NCBI RefSeq assembly: GCF_020805785.1
Contig: NZ_JAJGZV010000005.1
Location: 204,495-268,494 of the forward strand
Direction of reading: 5' to 3'
DNA length: 64,000 nt
From: Flavobacterium chungbukense
GTDB lineage: Bacteria; Bacteroidota; Bacteroidia; Flavobacteriales; Flavobacteriaceae
Position numbers and translations under genes: made by a program. The notes beneath the pieces were generated by a model. That model did not search any database. It was not told the origin of the DNA and saw nothing but the letters and a program-made list of their open reading frames with translations. Below, in pieces: positions 1 through 8,020 of the stretch (the stretch's first letter is position 1; every line of letters begins with the position of its first letter).

Positions 1-531
1 AAGACATTAGATATGCTCAAAAAAATCATTAATAATTTATTGTTGATTTCTAGAATAGATAATAATCAATATGAAGCCAATGAGGAAATTAATCTCAAAG
101 AAATCGTTTCAGATTTACAAGAAGATCTTCAGGATCGTATTGACGACAGAGAAATTGAGTTTGTAAATAAAATGCAAAACAGTTTTGCCTTTTTAGGAAA
201 CAAAACTTTAATTCATATTCTTATTTATAATCTAGTTACAAATGCCATAAAATATAATAAGCCAAATGGAAGTATTATCGTTGAAGATGGTTTTACAACA
301 GATCATTATTTTATTTTGGTAAAAGATTCTGGAATTGGAATGGACGAATCTCAATTGGAAAAAATATTTAGCAGATTTGCTAGAATTAGTTCAGATCAAG
401 AAGGGCAGGGGTTAGGACTTGCTATTGCTCAAAGTATTGCTTCTTTTCATCATGTTGAAATTACAGTAGAGTCTGAATTAGGTAAAGGAACTTCTTTTGG
501 ATTGTGGTTTCAAAAGCCAATTAAAAGTTAA
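1..531 (+). CDS. Sensor histidine kinase, C-terminal part (5' end outside window)
   Basis: The frame is open from base 1, so the gene starts upstream of the window. The visible 176 residues hold the end of the dimerisation helix (LLLISRID) followed by a complete HATPase_c domain. The N box (NLVTNAIKYN), G1 box (DSGIGM), F box (IFSRFAR) and G2 box (GQGLGLAIAQ) are all present, so ATP binding looks intact. The phosphoacceptor His and any sensor domain are out of view. The protein probably acts at the inner membrane with a response regulator encoded upstream, but its ligand cannot be inferred. It ends 99 bp before a small exported protein that has its own promoter. Confidence 0.9.
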   Translation, partial: KTLDMLKKIINNLLLISRIDNNQYEANEEINLKEIVSDLQEDLQDRIDDREIEFVNKMQNSFAFLGNKTLIHILIYNLVTNAIKYNKPNGSIIVEDGFTTDHYFILVKDSGIGMDESQLEKIFSRFARISSDQEGQGLGLAIAQSIASFHHVEITVESELGKGTSFGLWFQKPIKS

Positions 532-558
532 AAATTTCCTGTAAGACTTTTTCTTCAT

Positions 559-587
559 TTTGTCTTCATTTTACGATTATATCTTTG
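559..587 (+). promoter_or_regulatory. Bacteroidota-type promoter for the small exported protein
   Basis: TTTG (559-562) is followed after 17 bp by TATCTTTG (580-587), matching the Bacteroidota -33/-7 consensus. The expected transcription start is about 594, leaving a leader of roughly 35 nt. Confidence 0.6.
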
Positions 588-630
588 ACTTATAAATAAT
601 GAAATAATAATAATCATAAAATTTAAAGTC

Positions 631-819
631 ATGAAAAAATTAGCAATTTTAGCAGTAGCAGTATTAGGAACTTTCTCAATGGTAAATGCACAAACAGCTC
701 CAGCTGCAACACCAACAAAAGAAGTAAAAGTCGCTAAACACGATAAAAAAGGAAACAAAAAAGCTAAAGGAGAGAAAAAAGCAGAAGCTGTAAAAGCAGA
801 AGCGCCTAAAGCAAAATAA
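631..819 (+). CDS. Small exported Lys/Ala-rich protein, unknown function
   Basis: This 62-residue protein has a textbook signal peptide (MKKLAILAVAVLGTFSMVNA, cleavage before Q21) and a mature part of about 40 residues made almost only of Lys, Ala, Glu, Pro and Gly. No fold or family is recognisable. The mature peptide is strongly basic and probably disordered. It has its own promoter (559-587) and a strong terminator (869-900), so it looks like a single-gene transcript downstream of a sensor kinase. Similar short basic exported proteins occur in flavobacteria. A role in binding polyanions is only a guess. Confidence 0.75.
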   Translation: MKKLAILAVAVLGTFSMVNAQTAPAATPTKEVKVAKHDKKGNKKAKGEKKAEAVKAEAPKAK

Positions 820-868
820 AACAACATTACATGTTGAAGATTAAATAGTTTTAAAAAGGTTGGTAGGA

Positions 869-900
869 AAAAAGCTGAAAGAGCCATCTTTCAGCTTTTT
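869..900 (+). terminator. Rho-independent terminator
   Basis: The stem AAAGCTGAAAGA / TCTTTCAGCTTT with a four-base loop is followed by a T run. It lies 49 bp after the small exported protein gene. Confidence 0.8.
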
Positions 901-957
901 CTATTTAATAGCGTTAAATTTTTTATAATAATAAGCGATAGGATTTTTATTCTTTGC

Positions 958-965
958 TACTTTTG
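958..965 (+). promoter_or_regulatory. -7 promoter element of the metallophosphoesterase gene
   Basis: TACTTTTG matches TAnnTTTG and lies 16 bp before the ATG at 982, predicting a leader of only about 10 nt. No perfect -33 TTTG was found. Confidence 0.5.
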
Positions 966-981
966 TTTAAAACTATAACAA

Positions 982-2217
982 ATGATCCTTCGTTTTGTAA
1001 TTCTATGCGCTCTTTTTCTATTTATTGAGTTCTATTCTTATCAAGCTTTTCGAACTTTAATTAAAGTGAGATGGGTTTTGGTTAGCTACCAAGTAATAAG
1101 TTTCTTGCTTTTATTGTTTATCATATATTCTTTTTCTCAAGTAGATCGTTCCGTTGGACAAACTAGACAATTTATGTTTACAACAGGTTTAATGTTGTTA
1201 ATATATGTGCCAAAAATTGTACTTACTTTGGTAATGTTCGGAGAAGATATTTTTAGAATCGGAGCTAGTATCTTGAACTATTTTGTTTACAATGCTCCTC
1301 GAAAAGAAATGATGCCTGATAGGCGAAAATTTGTAAGTCAGATTGCATTAGGCTTAGCGGCAATTCCTTTTTTATCTATAATTTACGGAATCCTTGAAGG
1401 AAAATATAATTTTAAAGTAATCAAACAAACTATATTTTTTCCAGATCTGCCAGATGCCTTTGATGGTTTTAAAATCACTCAGATTTCGGATGTTCACAGT
1501 GGAAGTTTTGATAATCCAGAGAAAATAAATTATGCGATTGACCTAATAAATCAACAAGAATCAGATTTGATTTTGTTTACTGGAGATATTGTAAATACAC
1601 ATGCAAAAGAAATGCATCCTTGGTTGGAGACTTTTAATAGAATAAAAGAGTACAAGTATGGAAAGTTTGCAGTTTTAGGCAATCACGATTATGGCGAATA
1701 TGTAACATGGCCTTCTGAAAAAGAAAAAGATGAAAATTTTCAAGAAATAAAAAAACTTTACGGTCAGATTGATTTCAAGCTCATGCTGAATGAACATACT
1801 TATATTCAGAAAGGTGATGATAAAATTGCGCTGATTGGAGTAGAGAATTGGGGTGTGAATTTTAAGAAAGCTGGAGATTTAAATAAAGCTTCAGAAAATG
1901 TGCATCAAGACGATTTTAAAATTTTGATGAGCCACGATCCAAGTCATTGGGATGCCGAAATTAAAGAACATCCAAAGAATTTCCATCTAACTTTCGCGGG
2001 TCATACACACGGTATGCAGTTTGGAATTGAAATTCCAGGATATTTCAAATGGAGTCTAGCACAATATATCTATAAACAATGGGCAGGCTTGTACGAAAAT
2101 CTCGGAAGATACGTTTATGTTAATCGCGGATTTGGTTTTCATGCCTATCCTGGACGAGTTGGAATTATGCCTGAAATAACAGTGATTGAACTAAAAAAAG
2201 GCCGTAATGTCGCTTAA
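982..2217 (+). CDS. Membrane-anchored calcineurin-like metallophosphoesterase
   Basis: This 411-residue protein has several hydrophobic segments in its first 110 residues and one more at about 117-140. A metallophosphoesterase domain fills the rest. The metal-binding signatures are complete: SDVHSG (D170, H172), FTGDIVN, LGNHDYGEY (about 233), the SHDPSHW motif, and AGHTHGMQFG (about 339). It resembles the YkuE-like family that hydrolyses phosphoesters at the membrane, possibly lipid-linked substrates, but the substrate cannot be read from the sequence. The neighbours do not form a pathway with it. The start is the ATG just behind the TACTTTTG promoter element. Confidence 0.88.
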   Translation: MILRFVILCALFLFIEFYSYQAFRTLIKVRWVLVSYQVISFLLLLFIIYSFSQVDRSVGQTRQFMFTTGLMLLIYVPKIVLTLVMFGEDIFRIGASILNYFVYNAPRKEMMPDRRKFVSQIALGLAAIPFLSIIYGILEGKYNFKVIKQTIFFPDLPDAFDGFKITQISDVHSGSFDNPEKINYAIDLINQQESDLILFTGDIVNTHAKEMHPWLETFNRIKEYKYGKFAVLGNHDYGEYVTWPSEKEKDENFQEIKKLYGQIDFKLMLNEHTYIQKGDDKIALIGVENWGVNFKKAGDLNKASENVHQDDFKILMSHDPSHWDAEIKEHPKNFHLTFAGHTHGMQFGIEIPGYFKWSLAQYIYKQWAGLYENLGRYVYVNRGFGFHAYPGRVGIMPEITVIELKKGRNVA

Positions 2218-2231
2218 TTCGTTAAAAATGC

Positions 2232-2239
2232 TAAATTTG
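2232..2239 (+). promoter_or_regulatory. Possible -7 promoter element upstream of the thioredoxin-like gene
   Basis: TAAATTTG matches TAnnTTTG and lies 51 bp before the ATG at 2291. It sits in the 73-bp gap after the phosphoesterase gene. Confidence 0.4.
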
Positions 2240-2290
2240 TATTATATTTAATTCTATTAATAGATTTAAAAACTTAAATTTTTTGGTTTT

Positions 2291-2593
2291 ATGTCAAAAT
2301 TCGGAGAACTAATAAATGCTCAAGTTCCAGTGTTAATTGATTTTTACACCGATTGGAATGAATCTTCAGTTTCAATGCATCCTGTAATTAAGGATGTTGC
2401 GGCTGCGCTTGGCGATAAAGCCAAAGTAATCAAAATTGATGTAGATAAAAATCAGGAACTAGCAGAAGCACTTCGCATAAAAGGACTTCCAACTTTAATG
2501 ATTTATAAAGATGGGCAAATGATCTGGAGACAATCTGGAGAACTAGATGCGAATACAATAATAGGAATTGTTCAAGACCAATTCAACGTTTAA
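2291..2593 (+). CDS. Thioredoxin-fold protein lacking the CxxC active site
   Basis: The 100 residues align end to end with a classical thioredoxin: strand VLIDFYTDW, then the active-site helix, then the cis-proline loop GLPTLMIYKDG. Where thioredoxin has WCGPC this protein has WNESS, and it contains no cysteine at all. It therefore cannot act as a disulfide oxidoreductase. It may be a chaperone-like or partner-binding member of the fold. Length and start (ATG at 2291) are normal for the family and the reading frame is undamaged, so this looks like a functional redox-dead paralogue rather than a pseudogene. It converges with the deacetylase gene, 21 bp away. Confidence 0.85.
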   Translation: MSKFGELINAQVPVLIDFYTDWNESSVSMHPVIKDVAAALGDKAKVIKIDVDKNQELAEALRIKGLPTLMIYKDGQMIWRQSGELDANTIIGIVQDQFNV

Positions 2594-2614
2594 ATAACTT
2601 CTTATTGATGTTAT

Positions 2615-3256
2615 TTAATGAATAATGTCAAACTTATATCCGTTTTCTTTTAAAAAATGAAGTGTTCTTGGTAAAGCAAATCTCAAATTTGGAGATGCCT
2701 TGATGCTATCATGAAAAACAATTACACTGCCTGATTTTACATTTTTGGTTACGTTTTCCAGACATTTTTCAGGAGTAATGCTTTGGTCGAAATCGGCGCT
2801 CAAAACATCCCACATTACTATTTTATAGCCTAATTTTCTTAGAACTTTAGATTGTGCTTTTTTGATTTTTCCGTAAGGAGGACGAAATAATAAACGGCGT
2901 GGCGCTTTTTCTTGTTCGTCTAGAACTTCTGCGCAGTTTTTTACGTTTTCAATATAATCGTTAGTATGGATTTTCCATCCATTTACATGGTTCATCGTAT
3001 GATTGCCAATAGAATGCCCTTCTGTAATTAGTTTTTCGAATAAGGCAAGATTGGCTTTAATGTTTTTTCCGATGCAAAAAAAAGTAGCTTTTGCATCAAA
3101 TTTTTTCAATTCAGATAAAACCCAATCTGTGATTTCTGGAGTTGGGCCATCATCAAAGGTTAAGTATATTTTCTTTTCATTGTTGGGAATGTCCCAGCAA
3201 TATTTAGAAAATACCCTTTTAATGAATGAATTTGTTTTTACCCAATAAAAGCTCAT
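2615..3256 (-). CDS. Polysaccharide deacetylase family protein (NodB domain)
   Basis: The 213-residue protein is essentially one NodB homology domain (carbohydrate esterase 4). All five motifs are visible: TFDDGP (33-38, catalytic base and metal Asp), HTMNH (86-90, metal His pair), RPPYG (125-129), a DVLSADFD segment, and VIVFHDS near the C-terminus. Such enzymes remove N-acetyl groups from peptidoglycan or other amino-sugar polymers. There is no convincing signal peptide, so export, if any, is not explained by the sequence. The substrate cannot be assigned. It follows the DUF2723 gene on the same strand but is separated from it by a hairpin terminator. Confidence 0.9.
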   Translation of the reverse strand: MSFYWVKTNSFIKRVFSKYCWDIPNNEKKIYLTFDDGPTPEITDWVLSELKKFDAKATFFCIGKNIKANLALFEKLITEGHSIGNHTMNHVNGWKIHTNDYIENVKNCAEVLDEQEKAPRRLLFRPPYGKIKKAQSKVLRKLGYKIVMWDVLSADFDQSITPEKCLENVTKNVKSGSVIVFHDSIKASPNLRFALPRTLHFLKENGYKFDIIH

Positions 3257-3287
3257 CTGGAGTGGAATTTAATTGTTGTATAAAATT

Positions 3288-3329
3288 AAAAAATGCAGCG
3301 CTATTTATCAAACAGTGCTGCATTTTTTT
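3288..3329 (-). terminator. Bidirectional hairpin terminator after the DUF2723 gene
   Basis: AAAAAATGCAGC pairs with GCTGCATTTTTT around a loop of about 15 nt. There are T runs on both strands. It lies 22 bp past the stop codon of the leftward DUF2723 gene. Confidence 0.7.
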
Positions 3330-3350
3330 AATTGTTAAAAATTTCGTATA

Positions 3351-6300
3351 TTATTCTTTTTCACGCCCAAAACGTTCAAAAATATTTACATACGTATTAA
3401 AAGTTGTTTTATGTTTAGCGTAAAAAGCATTGTCTTTGTTTTCCTGCATTACATGCAATAAACTTCTGTAGCGCTCAATATCTGTAATGATATCAATTGC
3501 AAGATCAGATTGATCAGAAGGAGTTAATGTGCTGTAATAGTTTAGGTTTTCTTTATACTTTTCAACTAATTTATTTAATAGGTCTTGTGCTTTCGCAGTT
3601 TCTCCAACTTTGTAGTAGCCACCAGCAAAAGGTTCAACCAAAGAATAATAGCCATACTTTTCTAAAGGCAGTTTTGTCATTGCTAAATTAATTACTTTTT
3701 TAGCTTTATCAATTTTGCCTTCAGCAATAAGCTGATTCATTAATCTAGAAAGATTAGTACGGTAGGTAATGCTGTTTCTTCTTGTTTCAGGATCATGATA
3801 GATGTTTCCATTACTATTTCCCCAATCCCATTTCATTACAATATCATACATTTTTTCTGAATCAATTTGTCCCATATCTAATGGACCTCCATCTTTAGAA
3901 GGAGTAGTTTTTACAGGAACTAGTTTGTAAACCATTCCATCCAATTGTAAATAGTCTTTCAGCCATAAATAATCTTCGTCATCAAATGCGCCTCCACTAA
4001 AGTAAATTGGTCTTTTCCAATTATTATTAGCTAAGATATCTAGCATCATCAAACGGTTTTTGTATAAAGCACTTCCTTTAATGTCAATATCTAAATAAGG
4101 AACAATAGAATCATTGTATTTAGGATTAACAATTTTATTCTGAATGATAGCGTTTTTGTCAACATTCACTCTGATTTTATTTGTTGGGTAAAAATGAATT
4201 GTTTGCCCATTTTGCAATCCGACAGTTGATTTAGGATTTTTAATAAAATCAATGAAATCCTTAATATTCCAACGGGTATCAATTTTTTGAATGTAAGCTG
4301 TATAATCTAAGTTGTCTCCTACGTATTGTTTGTGCTCAAAAGAAATAGGAAGCGGGTTAGATTCGTATGATTTAGCTTTCATTTGATCAATGTACCAATC
4401 TGTCATGAACAAACTAGTGTTTACAATCTTAACGTCTGTTCTAAAATGCTCAATTTCTTGCGCATACCAAAGAGGGAAGGTGTCATTATCTCCGATTGTA
4501 AATAAAATGGCATCTTTGTCACAAGAACTTAAATAAGCTTTTGCCATTGCAACTGCTGTGTATCTGCCAGATCTATCGTGATCGTCCCAGTTTTGAGAGG
4601 CCATTAAAATAGGAGCAGCAAGTAAACTTCCTGCAATAATAACTGGTCCCGCAATTTTAGGTGCCAGATATTTTTGAATACTTTCATAGAGCGAATAAAC
4701 TCCAAATCCGATCCAAATCGCAAAGACGTAAAACGAACCTACAAGGGCGTAATCTCTTTCACGAGGTTCAAAAGGTCTTTCGTTTAGGTATATTTTTAGC
4801 GCAATTCCTGTAAATAAAAATAAAGCTAAAAGCACATAGAAGCTTTTCAAATCTTTATTTGCATGATACATTAAACCAATTAAACCTAATATAAATGGAA
4901 GGAAATAATAAGCATTTCTTCCTTTATTGTTTAATACATCTGAAGGTAAGTTGTCTTGAGAACCTAAATGAATAGAATCTAAAGCTTTAATACCGCTGAT
5001 CCAGTTTCCATCCAAGTTGTCATATTTACCCTGAATATCATTTTGACGACCAACAAAGTTCCACATTAAATATCTCCAGTACATGTATCCGAATTGATAT
5101 TCAAACATAAAACTAAAATTGTCAGCAACAGAAGGTTTTTCAATAAGTAAATATTGACCGTAACTTCTTAAGAATTTAACATAGCCCTCGTTGTCAATTT
5201 GTTTTTGTGCGTAGGCTTTTCTGAATTCAGAAATCGTTTTTTCAACTTCGTTGCGTAATTGAGCGGTAGCTTTGTTGTATTCATCTTCACTCAGTTGGCT
5301 CGCATCGATTCCGTATTTTGCCAAATCGTCATCATAATCGTAATTTGGGTTGATTCGGAATTTAGGAGGATTTGTAAAGTTGATATAGTTTTGAATGTGT
5401 GGTGTTTCGGTACTCCACATTCTAGGAAGAACTGTTTTCTGATTGTCATCAGAATTTTGTTCCGCATTTTTATAATTGTTGGTAATAATATATTTACCTG
5501 TTTTATAATCTCTCTCGTAGTTGGGTTTTTTATCCGAGTAAGGATTTTTTGCGTCAAGTCCAGCGAAAACTTCAGTGTATTGCGGTCCATAAAACAAAGG
5601 GTTCACGCCATATTGTTCACGATTGTAATAAGCAAGAACCTCGGTAGCATCAGAAGGTTTATTTTCGTTAATTACTGTATTGGCATTAGCACGAACAGGA
5701 AGCATTATCCAAGTTGAGAAACCAATTAAAATGAATAATACACATAAGATTATGGTGTTGTAAAATATTAAACCTTTTTGTTTAGTATATTTTAATCCGA
5801 AATAGAAAAAGGCAATAAATAATAGTGCAACAAATATAGTTCCTGAGTTAAATGGAAGTCCCATACTGTTTACCATGAAAATTTCAGTTTTTCCGAAAAA
5901 TGCCATAGTTAGTGGAAGAAGTAATTTGAAAATAAATAACAAAATTCCAATAACAACTACGTTGGCAATAAGGAAATTTTTAATAGTAACTTTTTCGTAG
6001 TGTTTAAAATAGTATAGAAATCCAATTGAAGGAATTGTTAGAAGAGCCATAAAGTGAACTCCAAAAGAAAGACCAACAACGAGTGAAATGATTAACAACC
6101 ATTTGTTTCCTTTCGGTTTATCCATATCTTGTTCCCAGCGTAAACCAAGCCAGAAAAGCAATGCAATTAATAATGATGCCATTGCATAAACTTCGGCTTC
6201 AACTGCATTAAACCAGAAACTGTCAGAAAATGTATAAGCTAGTGCTCCTACAAAAGAGCTTCCTAAAATAACAATTGAATTGTTTTGGTCAATCTCTGCA

Positions 6301-6629
6301 AAACGAGCCACAATCTTTTTTAAGATCATAGAAGAAGACCAGAACATAAATAATATAGTAAATGCGCTAGAGAAAACAGACATCATGTTAACCATTAGAG
6401 CAACATGCTGAGCATCTATTGCAAACATTGCGAAAAATGCGCCCATCATTTGAAAAAGTGGAGCTCCTGGTGGGTGACCAACTTCAAGTTTAGCTGCGGT
6501 AGCAATATATTCTCCGCAATCCCAAAAACTCATTGTAGGTTCAACTGTTAAAGTGTAAGTAATTAAAGCGATTGCAAATGCAAACCAACCAATAATTGTA
6601 TTCCATTTATTGAAATTGAATTGTGCCAT
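3351..6629 (-). CDS. DUF2723 family polytopic membrane protein (GT-C-like, probable protein O-glycosyltransferase)
   Basis: This 1092-residue protein has an N-terminal half with about ten or more transmembrane segments and an acidic motif soon after the first helix (MSFWDCGEYIATAAKL, about residues 33-48). That arrangement fits the DUF2723 / GT117 group of GT-C-like glycosyltransferases. The C-terminal half is soluble and ends with helical, TPR-like sequence. In Bacteroidota this family is linked to protein O-mannosylation or similar periplasmic glycosylation. That role is inferred from the family and not from neighbours. The start is the ATG at 6629; no good promoter match was seen immediately upstream. 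Confidence 0.8.
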   Translation of the reverse strand: MAQFNFNKWNTIIGWFAFAIALITYTLTVEPTMSFWDCGEYIATAAKLEVGHPPGAPLFQMMGAFFAMFAIDAQHVALMVNMMSVFSSAFTILFMFWSSSMILKKIVARFAEIDQNNSIVILGSSFVGALAYTFSDSFWFNAVEAEVYAMASLLIALLFWLGLRWEQDMDKPKGNKWLLIISLVVGLSFGVHFMALLTIPSIGFLYYFKHYEKVTIKNFLIANVVVIGILLFIFKLLLPLTMAFFGKTEIFMVNSMGLPFNSGTIFVALLFIAFFYFGLKYTKQKGLIFYNTIILCVLFILIGFSTWIMLPVRANANTVINENKPSDATEVLAYYNREQYGVNPLFYGPQYTEVFAGLDAKNPYSDKKPNYERDYKTGKYIITNNYKNAEQNSDDNQKTVLPRMWSTETPHIQNYINFTNPPKFRINPNYDYDDDLAKYGIDASQLSEDEYNKATAQLRNEVEKTISEFRKAYAQKQIDNEGYVKFLRSYGQYLLIEKPSVADNFSFMFEYQFGYMYWRYLMWNFVGRQNDIQGKYDNLDGNWISGIKALDSIHLGSQDNLPSDVLNNKGRNAYYFLPFILGLIGLMYHANKDLKSFYVLLALFLFTGIALKIYLNERPFEPRERDYALVGSFYVFAIWIGFGVYSLYESIQKYLAPKIAGPVIIAGSLLAAPILMASQNWDDHDRSGRYTAVAMAKAYLSSCDKDAILFTIGDNDTFPLWYAQEIEHFRTDVKIVNTSLFMTDWYIDQMKAKSYESNPLPISFEHKQYVGDNLDYTAYIQKIDTRWNIKDFIDFIKNPKSTVGLQNGQTIHFYPTNKIRVNVDKNAIIQNKIVNPKYNDSIVPYLDIDIKGSALYKNRLMMLDILANNNWKRPIYFSGGAFDDEDYLWLKDYLQLDGMVYKLVPVKTTPSKDGGPLDMGQIDSEKMYDIVMKWDWGNSNGNIYHDPETRRNSITYRTNLSRLMNQLIAEGKIDKAKKVINLAMTKLPLEKYGYYSLVEPFAGGYYKVGETAKAQDLLNKLVEKYKENLNYYSTLTPSDQSDLAIDIITDIERYRSLLHVMQENKDNAFYAKHKTTFNTYVNIFERFGREKE

Positions 6630-6791
6630 ATTTAGGTGTTAAAAATTTGAATGTTTTCTATCCTACAAAGAAAATGTTTTTTTATGTAAAGAATCGAGCA
6701 TTAACAAAAAAATCTATAAAACTATCAGGAGATAGTAATTTGTTGTATATGAAGTGTTTTGAATGATGAAGGGAATTTTAAAGTAAAAAAA

Positions 6792-6817
6792 AGCTAAAAA
6801 AAATATTTTTTTTAGCT
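6792..6817. repeat. Perfect 26-bp A/T palindrome upstream of the tRNA-Gln pair
   Basis: AGCT, eight A, TA, eight T, AGCT reads identically on both strands. It ends 6 bp before the -33 element of the first tRNA promoter and is absent before the second tRNA copy. It could be a curved UP-like element, a protein site or the terminator of an older transcript. Confidence 0.7.
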
Positions 6818-6823
6818 AAAAAG

Positions 6824-6854
6824 TTTGCACAAACTAAATAAAGCCTTAAATTTG
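6824..6854 (+). promoter_or_regulatory. Promoter of tRNA-Gln copy 1
   Basis: TTTG (6824-6827), a 19-bp spacer and TAAATTTG (6847-6854) form a full Bacteroidota promoter 20 bp before the tRNA. Confidence 0.8.
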
Positions 6855-6874
6855 CACTCGCTTAACAGCACTGC

Positions 6875-6945
6875 TGGTCTATGGTGTAATGGTAACACAA
6901 CTGTTTTTGGTGCAGTCTTTCTAGGTTCGAGTCCTAGTAGACCAA
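6875..6945 (+). tRNA. tRNA-Gln (anticodon TTG), copy 1
   Basis: The 71-nt cloverleaf has the acceptor stem TGGTCTA / TAGACCA with discriminator A and the D arm GGTGTAATGGTAACAC. The anticodon stem ACTGT / GCAGT carries the loop TTTTGGT, giving anticodon TTG. The T arm is CTAGG-TTCGAGT-CCTAG. CCA is not encoded after the discriminator base. It is followed by its own terminator. Confidence 0.97.
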
Positions 6946-6948
6946 CAT

Positions 6949-6980
6949 AAAAAGCCTCTCAGAAATGAGAGGCTTTTTTT
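6949..6980 (+). terminator. Terminator of tRNA-Gln copy 1
   Basis: AAAAGCCTCTC pairs with GAGAGGCTTTT around a six-base loop and is followed by a T run. It lies 4 bp after the tRNA. Confidence 0.85.
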
Positions 6981-7003
6981 ATGCAAAAAAAATGTTTAAA
7001 AAG

Positions 7004-7034
7004 TTTGCGTAAACTAAATAAAGTTATAATTTTG
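7004..7034 (+). promoter_or_regulatory. Promoter of tRNA-Gln copy 2
   Basis: TTTG (7004-7007), a 19-bp spacer and TAATTTTG (7027-7034) keep the same geometry as copy 1, although the bases between have diverged. Confidence 0.8.
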
Positions 7035-7054
7035 CACCCGCTTAACAGCACTGC

Positions 7055-7125
7055 TGGTCTATGGTGTAATGGTAACACAACTGTTTTTGGTGCAGTCTTT
7101 CTAGGTTCGAGTCCTAGTAGACCAA
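7055..7125 (+). tRNA. tRNA-Gln (anticodon TTG), copy 2
   Basis: The sequence is identical to the copy at 6875-6945 over all 71 nt, with the same stems, TTTTGGT anticodon loop and discriminator A. It has a separate promoter and terminator, so the two copies are independent transcription units. Confidence 0.97.
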
Positions 7126-7128
7126 CAT

Positions 7129-7161
7129 AAAAAGCCTCTCGGAAATGAGAGGCTTTTTTTT
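7129..7161 (+). terminator. Terminator of tRNA-Gln copy 2
   Basis: It has the same GCCTCTC / GAGAGGC stem as copy 1 with a GGAAAT loop and a longer T run. Confidence 0.85.
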
Positions 7162-7196
7162 ATGCGGTAAAATTAGGATTTAGAATCTGGTGTTTT

Positions 7197-8003
7197 TTAT
7201 TTGTGTTTTAAAGAAGAAGGTGCAATTCCGAATTTCTTTTTAAAAGTAAAAGAGAAATGAGACAAGTCTTCAAAGCCAACTCCAATATATACTTCTGAAG
7301 GTAATTTGCCTTGACTGATTAAGTAATATGCTTCTTGCAATCTTTTATTTAGCAACCATTTTCCAGGGGTTTCTTGGAAAATTTTTTGAAAATCTCTTTT
7401 AAACGTCGCTAAACTTCTTCCGGTCAAGTAAGCAAATCGTTGCATTTGTACGTTGAAATGAAAATTTTTATTCATAAATGCTTCCAGATCAATTTTTCCA
7501 GGTTCGTTAAAATCGAATAAGATATCTTTTAATTCAGGATTGACTTTTAATAAAAGATGGACGGCTTCTTTAATTTTTAAATTGAATAAAGTTTCGTTGC
7601 TTTCTTCTTCAACTTCAAGATACGATAATAGCGATTCCATGAAAGATTGGTAAAGCAGATTTGGAGCTAATGAAAACATGGCTTCGGAATTTACCTTTTT
7701 GGTGGCTGTGTAACTATATTCTTTGCTGATTTCTCGTAAAATTTCTTGGTCTAAAAAAAGAGAAATCGTTTTGAATTCTCCTCCTTCGGGTGGAATTTTG
7801 ATAAATTTTGCCAAATGATTTCTTCTGCTGAAACGAAAATCTCCTGGTTTGGAATGAAAAGTGTTTTTGTTGTCTGAAGCAATCATTTCGCCAGAAATCT
7901 GATAGCTGAAAACGTGCTCAGGTATAAAATGTTCACCTTCACGACTACGTGAATAATAACAGGAGTAAAGAATCTTTGGTTTTATATTCGTTTTTGGATT
8001 CAT
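7197..8003 (-). CDS. AraC family transcriptional regulator
   Basis: The 268-residue protein has an N-terminal cupin-like sensing region (about 1-150) and a C-terminal AraC/XylS double helix-turn-helix (about 165-268). The signature sequences include FAYLTGRSLATFKRDFQKIF and VGFEDLSHFSFTFKKKFG. It is encoded just downstream of an aldehyde dehydrogenase on the same strand. A 9-bp inverted repeat in the 61-bp gap (8021-8059) could be its operator or an attenuator. The likely job is control of the adjacent dehydrogenase, an inference from position only. The effector is unknown. Confidence 0.9.
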   Translation of the reverse strand: MNPKTNIKPKILYSCYYSRSREGEHFIPEHVFSYQISGEMIASDNKNTFHSKPGDFRFSRRNHLAKFIKIPPEGGEFKTISLFLDQEILREISKEYSYTATKKVNSEAMFSLAPNLLYQSFMESLLSYLEVEEESNETLFNLKIKEAVHLLLKVNPELKDILFDFNEPGKIDLEAFMNKNFHFNVQMQRFAYLTGRSLATFKRDFQKIFQETPGKWLLNKRLQEAYYLISQGKLPSEVYIGVGFEDLSHFSFTFKKKFGIAPSSLKHK

Positions 8004-8020
8004 ATTGTAAAGTTACTAAA

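Larger units (their letters stand above)
6817..7161 (+). repeat. Tandem duplication (180-bp period) carrying promoter, tRNA-Gln and terminator
   Basis: The stretch from the -33 element to the terminator T run (6821-6980) is repeated at 7001-7160. The tRNA genes and the 20 bp before them are nearly identical, while the promoter spacers and terminator loops carry several substitutions. That makes it a real, already diverging duplication rather than an assembly artefact. Confidence 0.9.

Noticed and set aside
555..887. 110-codon minus-strand frame over the small exported protein
   Set aside because: It runs antisense through a gene with a clear signal peptide and its own promoter and terminator; its hydrophobicity reflects the complement of Lys/Ala codons.
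2594..2614. Terminator between the convergent thioredoxin-like and deacetylase genes
   Set aside because: Only a weak 7-bp AT stem is present with no good T run; not enough to call.
5259..5717. 152-codon plus-strand frame inside the DUF2723 gene
   Set aside because: It lies wholly antisense to a conserved 1092-residue protein and has no recognisable motifs.
6817..7161. Tandem tRNA-Gln units as an assembly artefact
   Set aside because: The spacers and promoter regions differ at several positions between copies, which an artefact would not produce.
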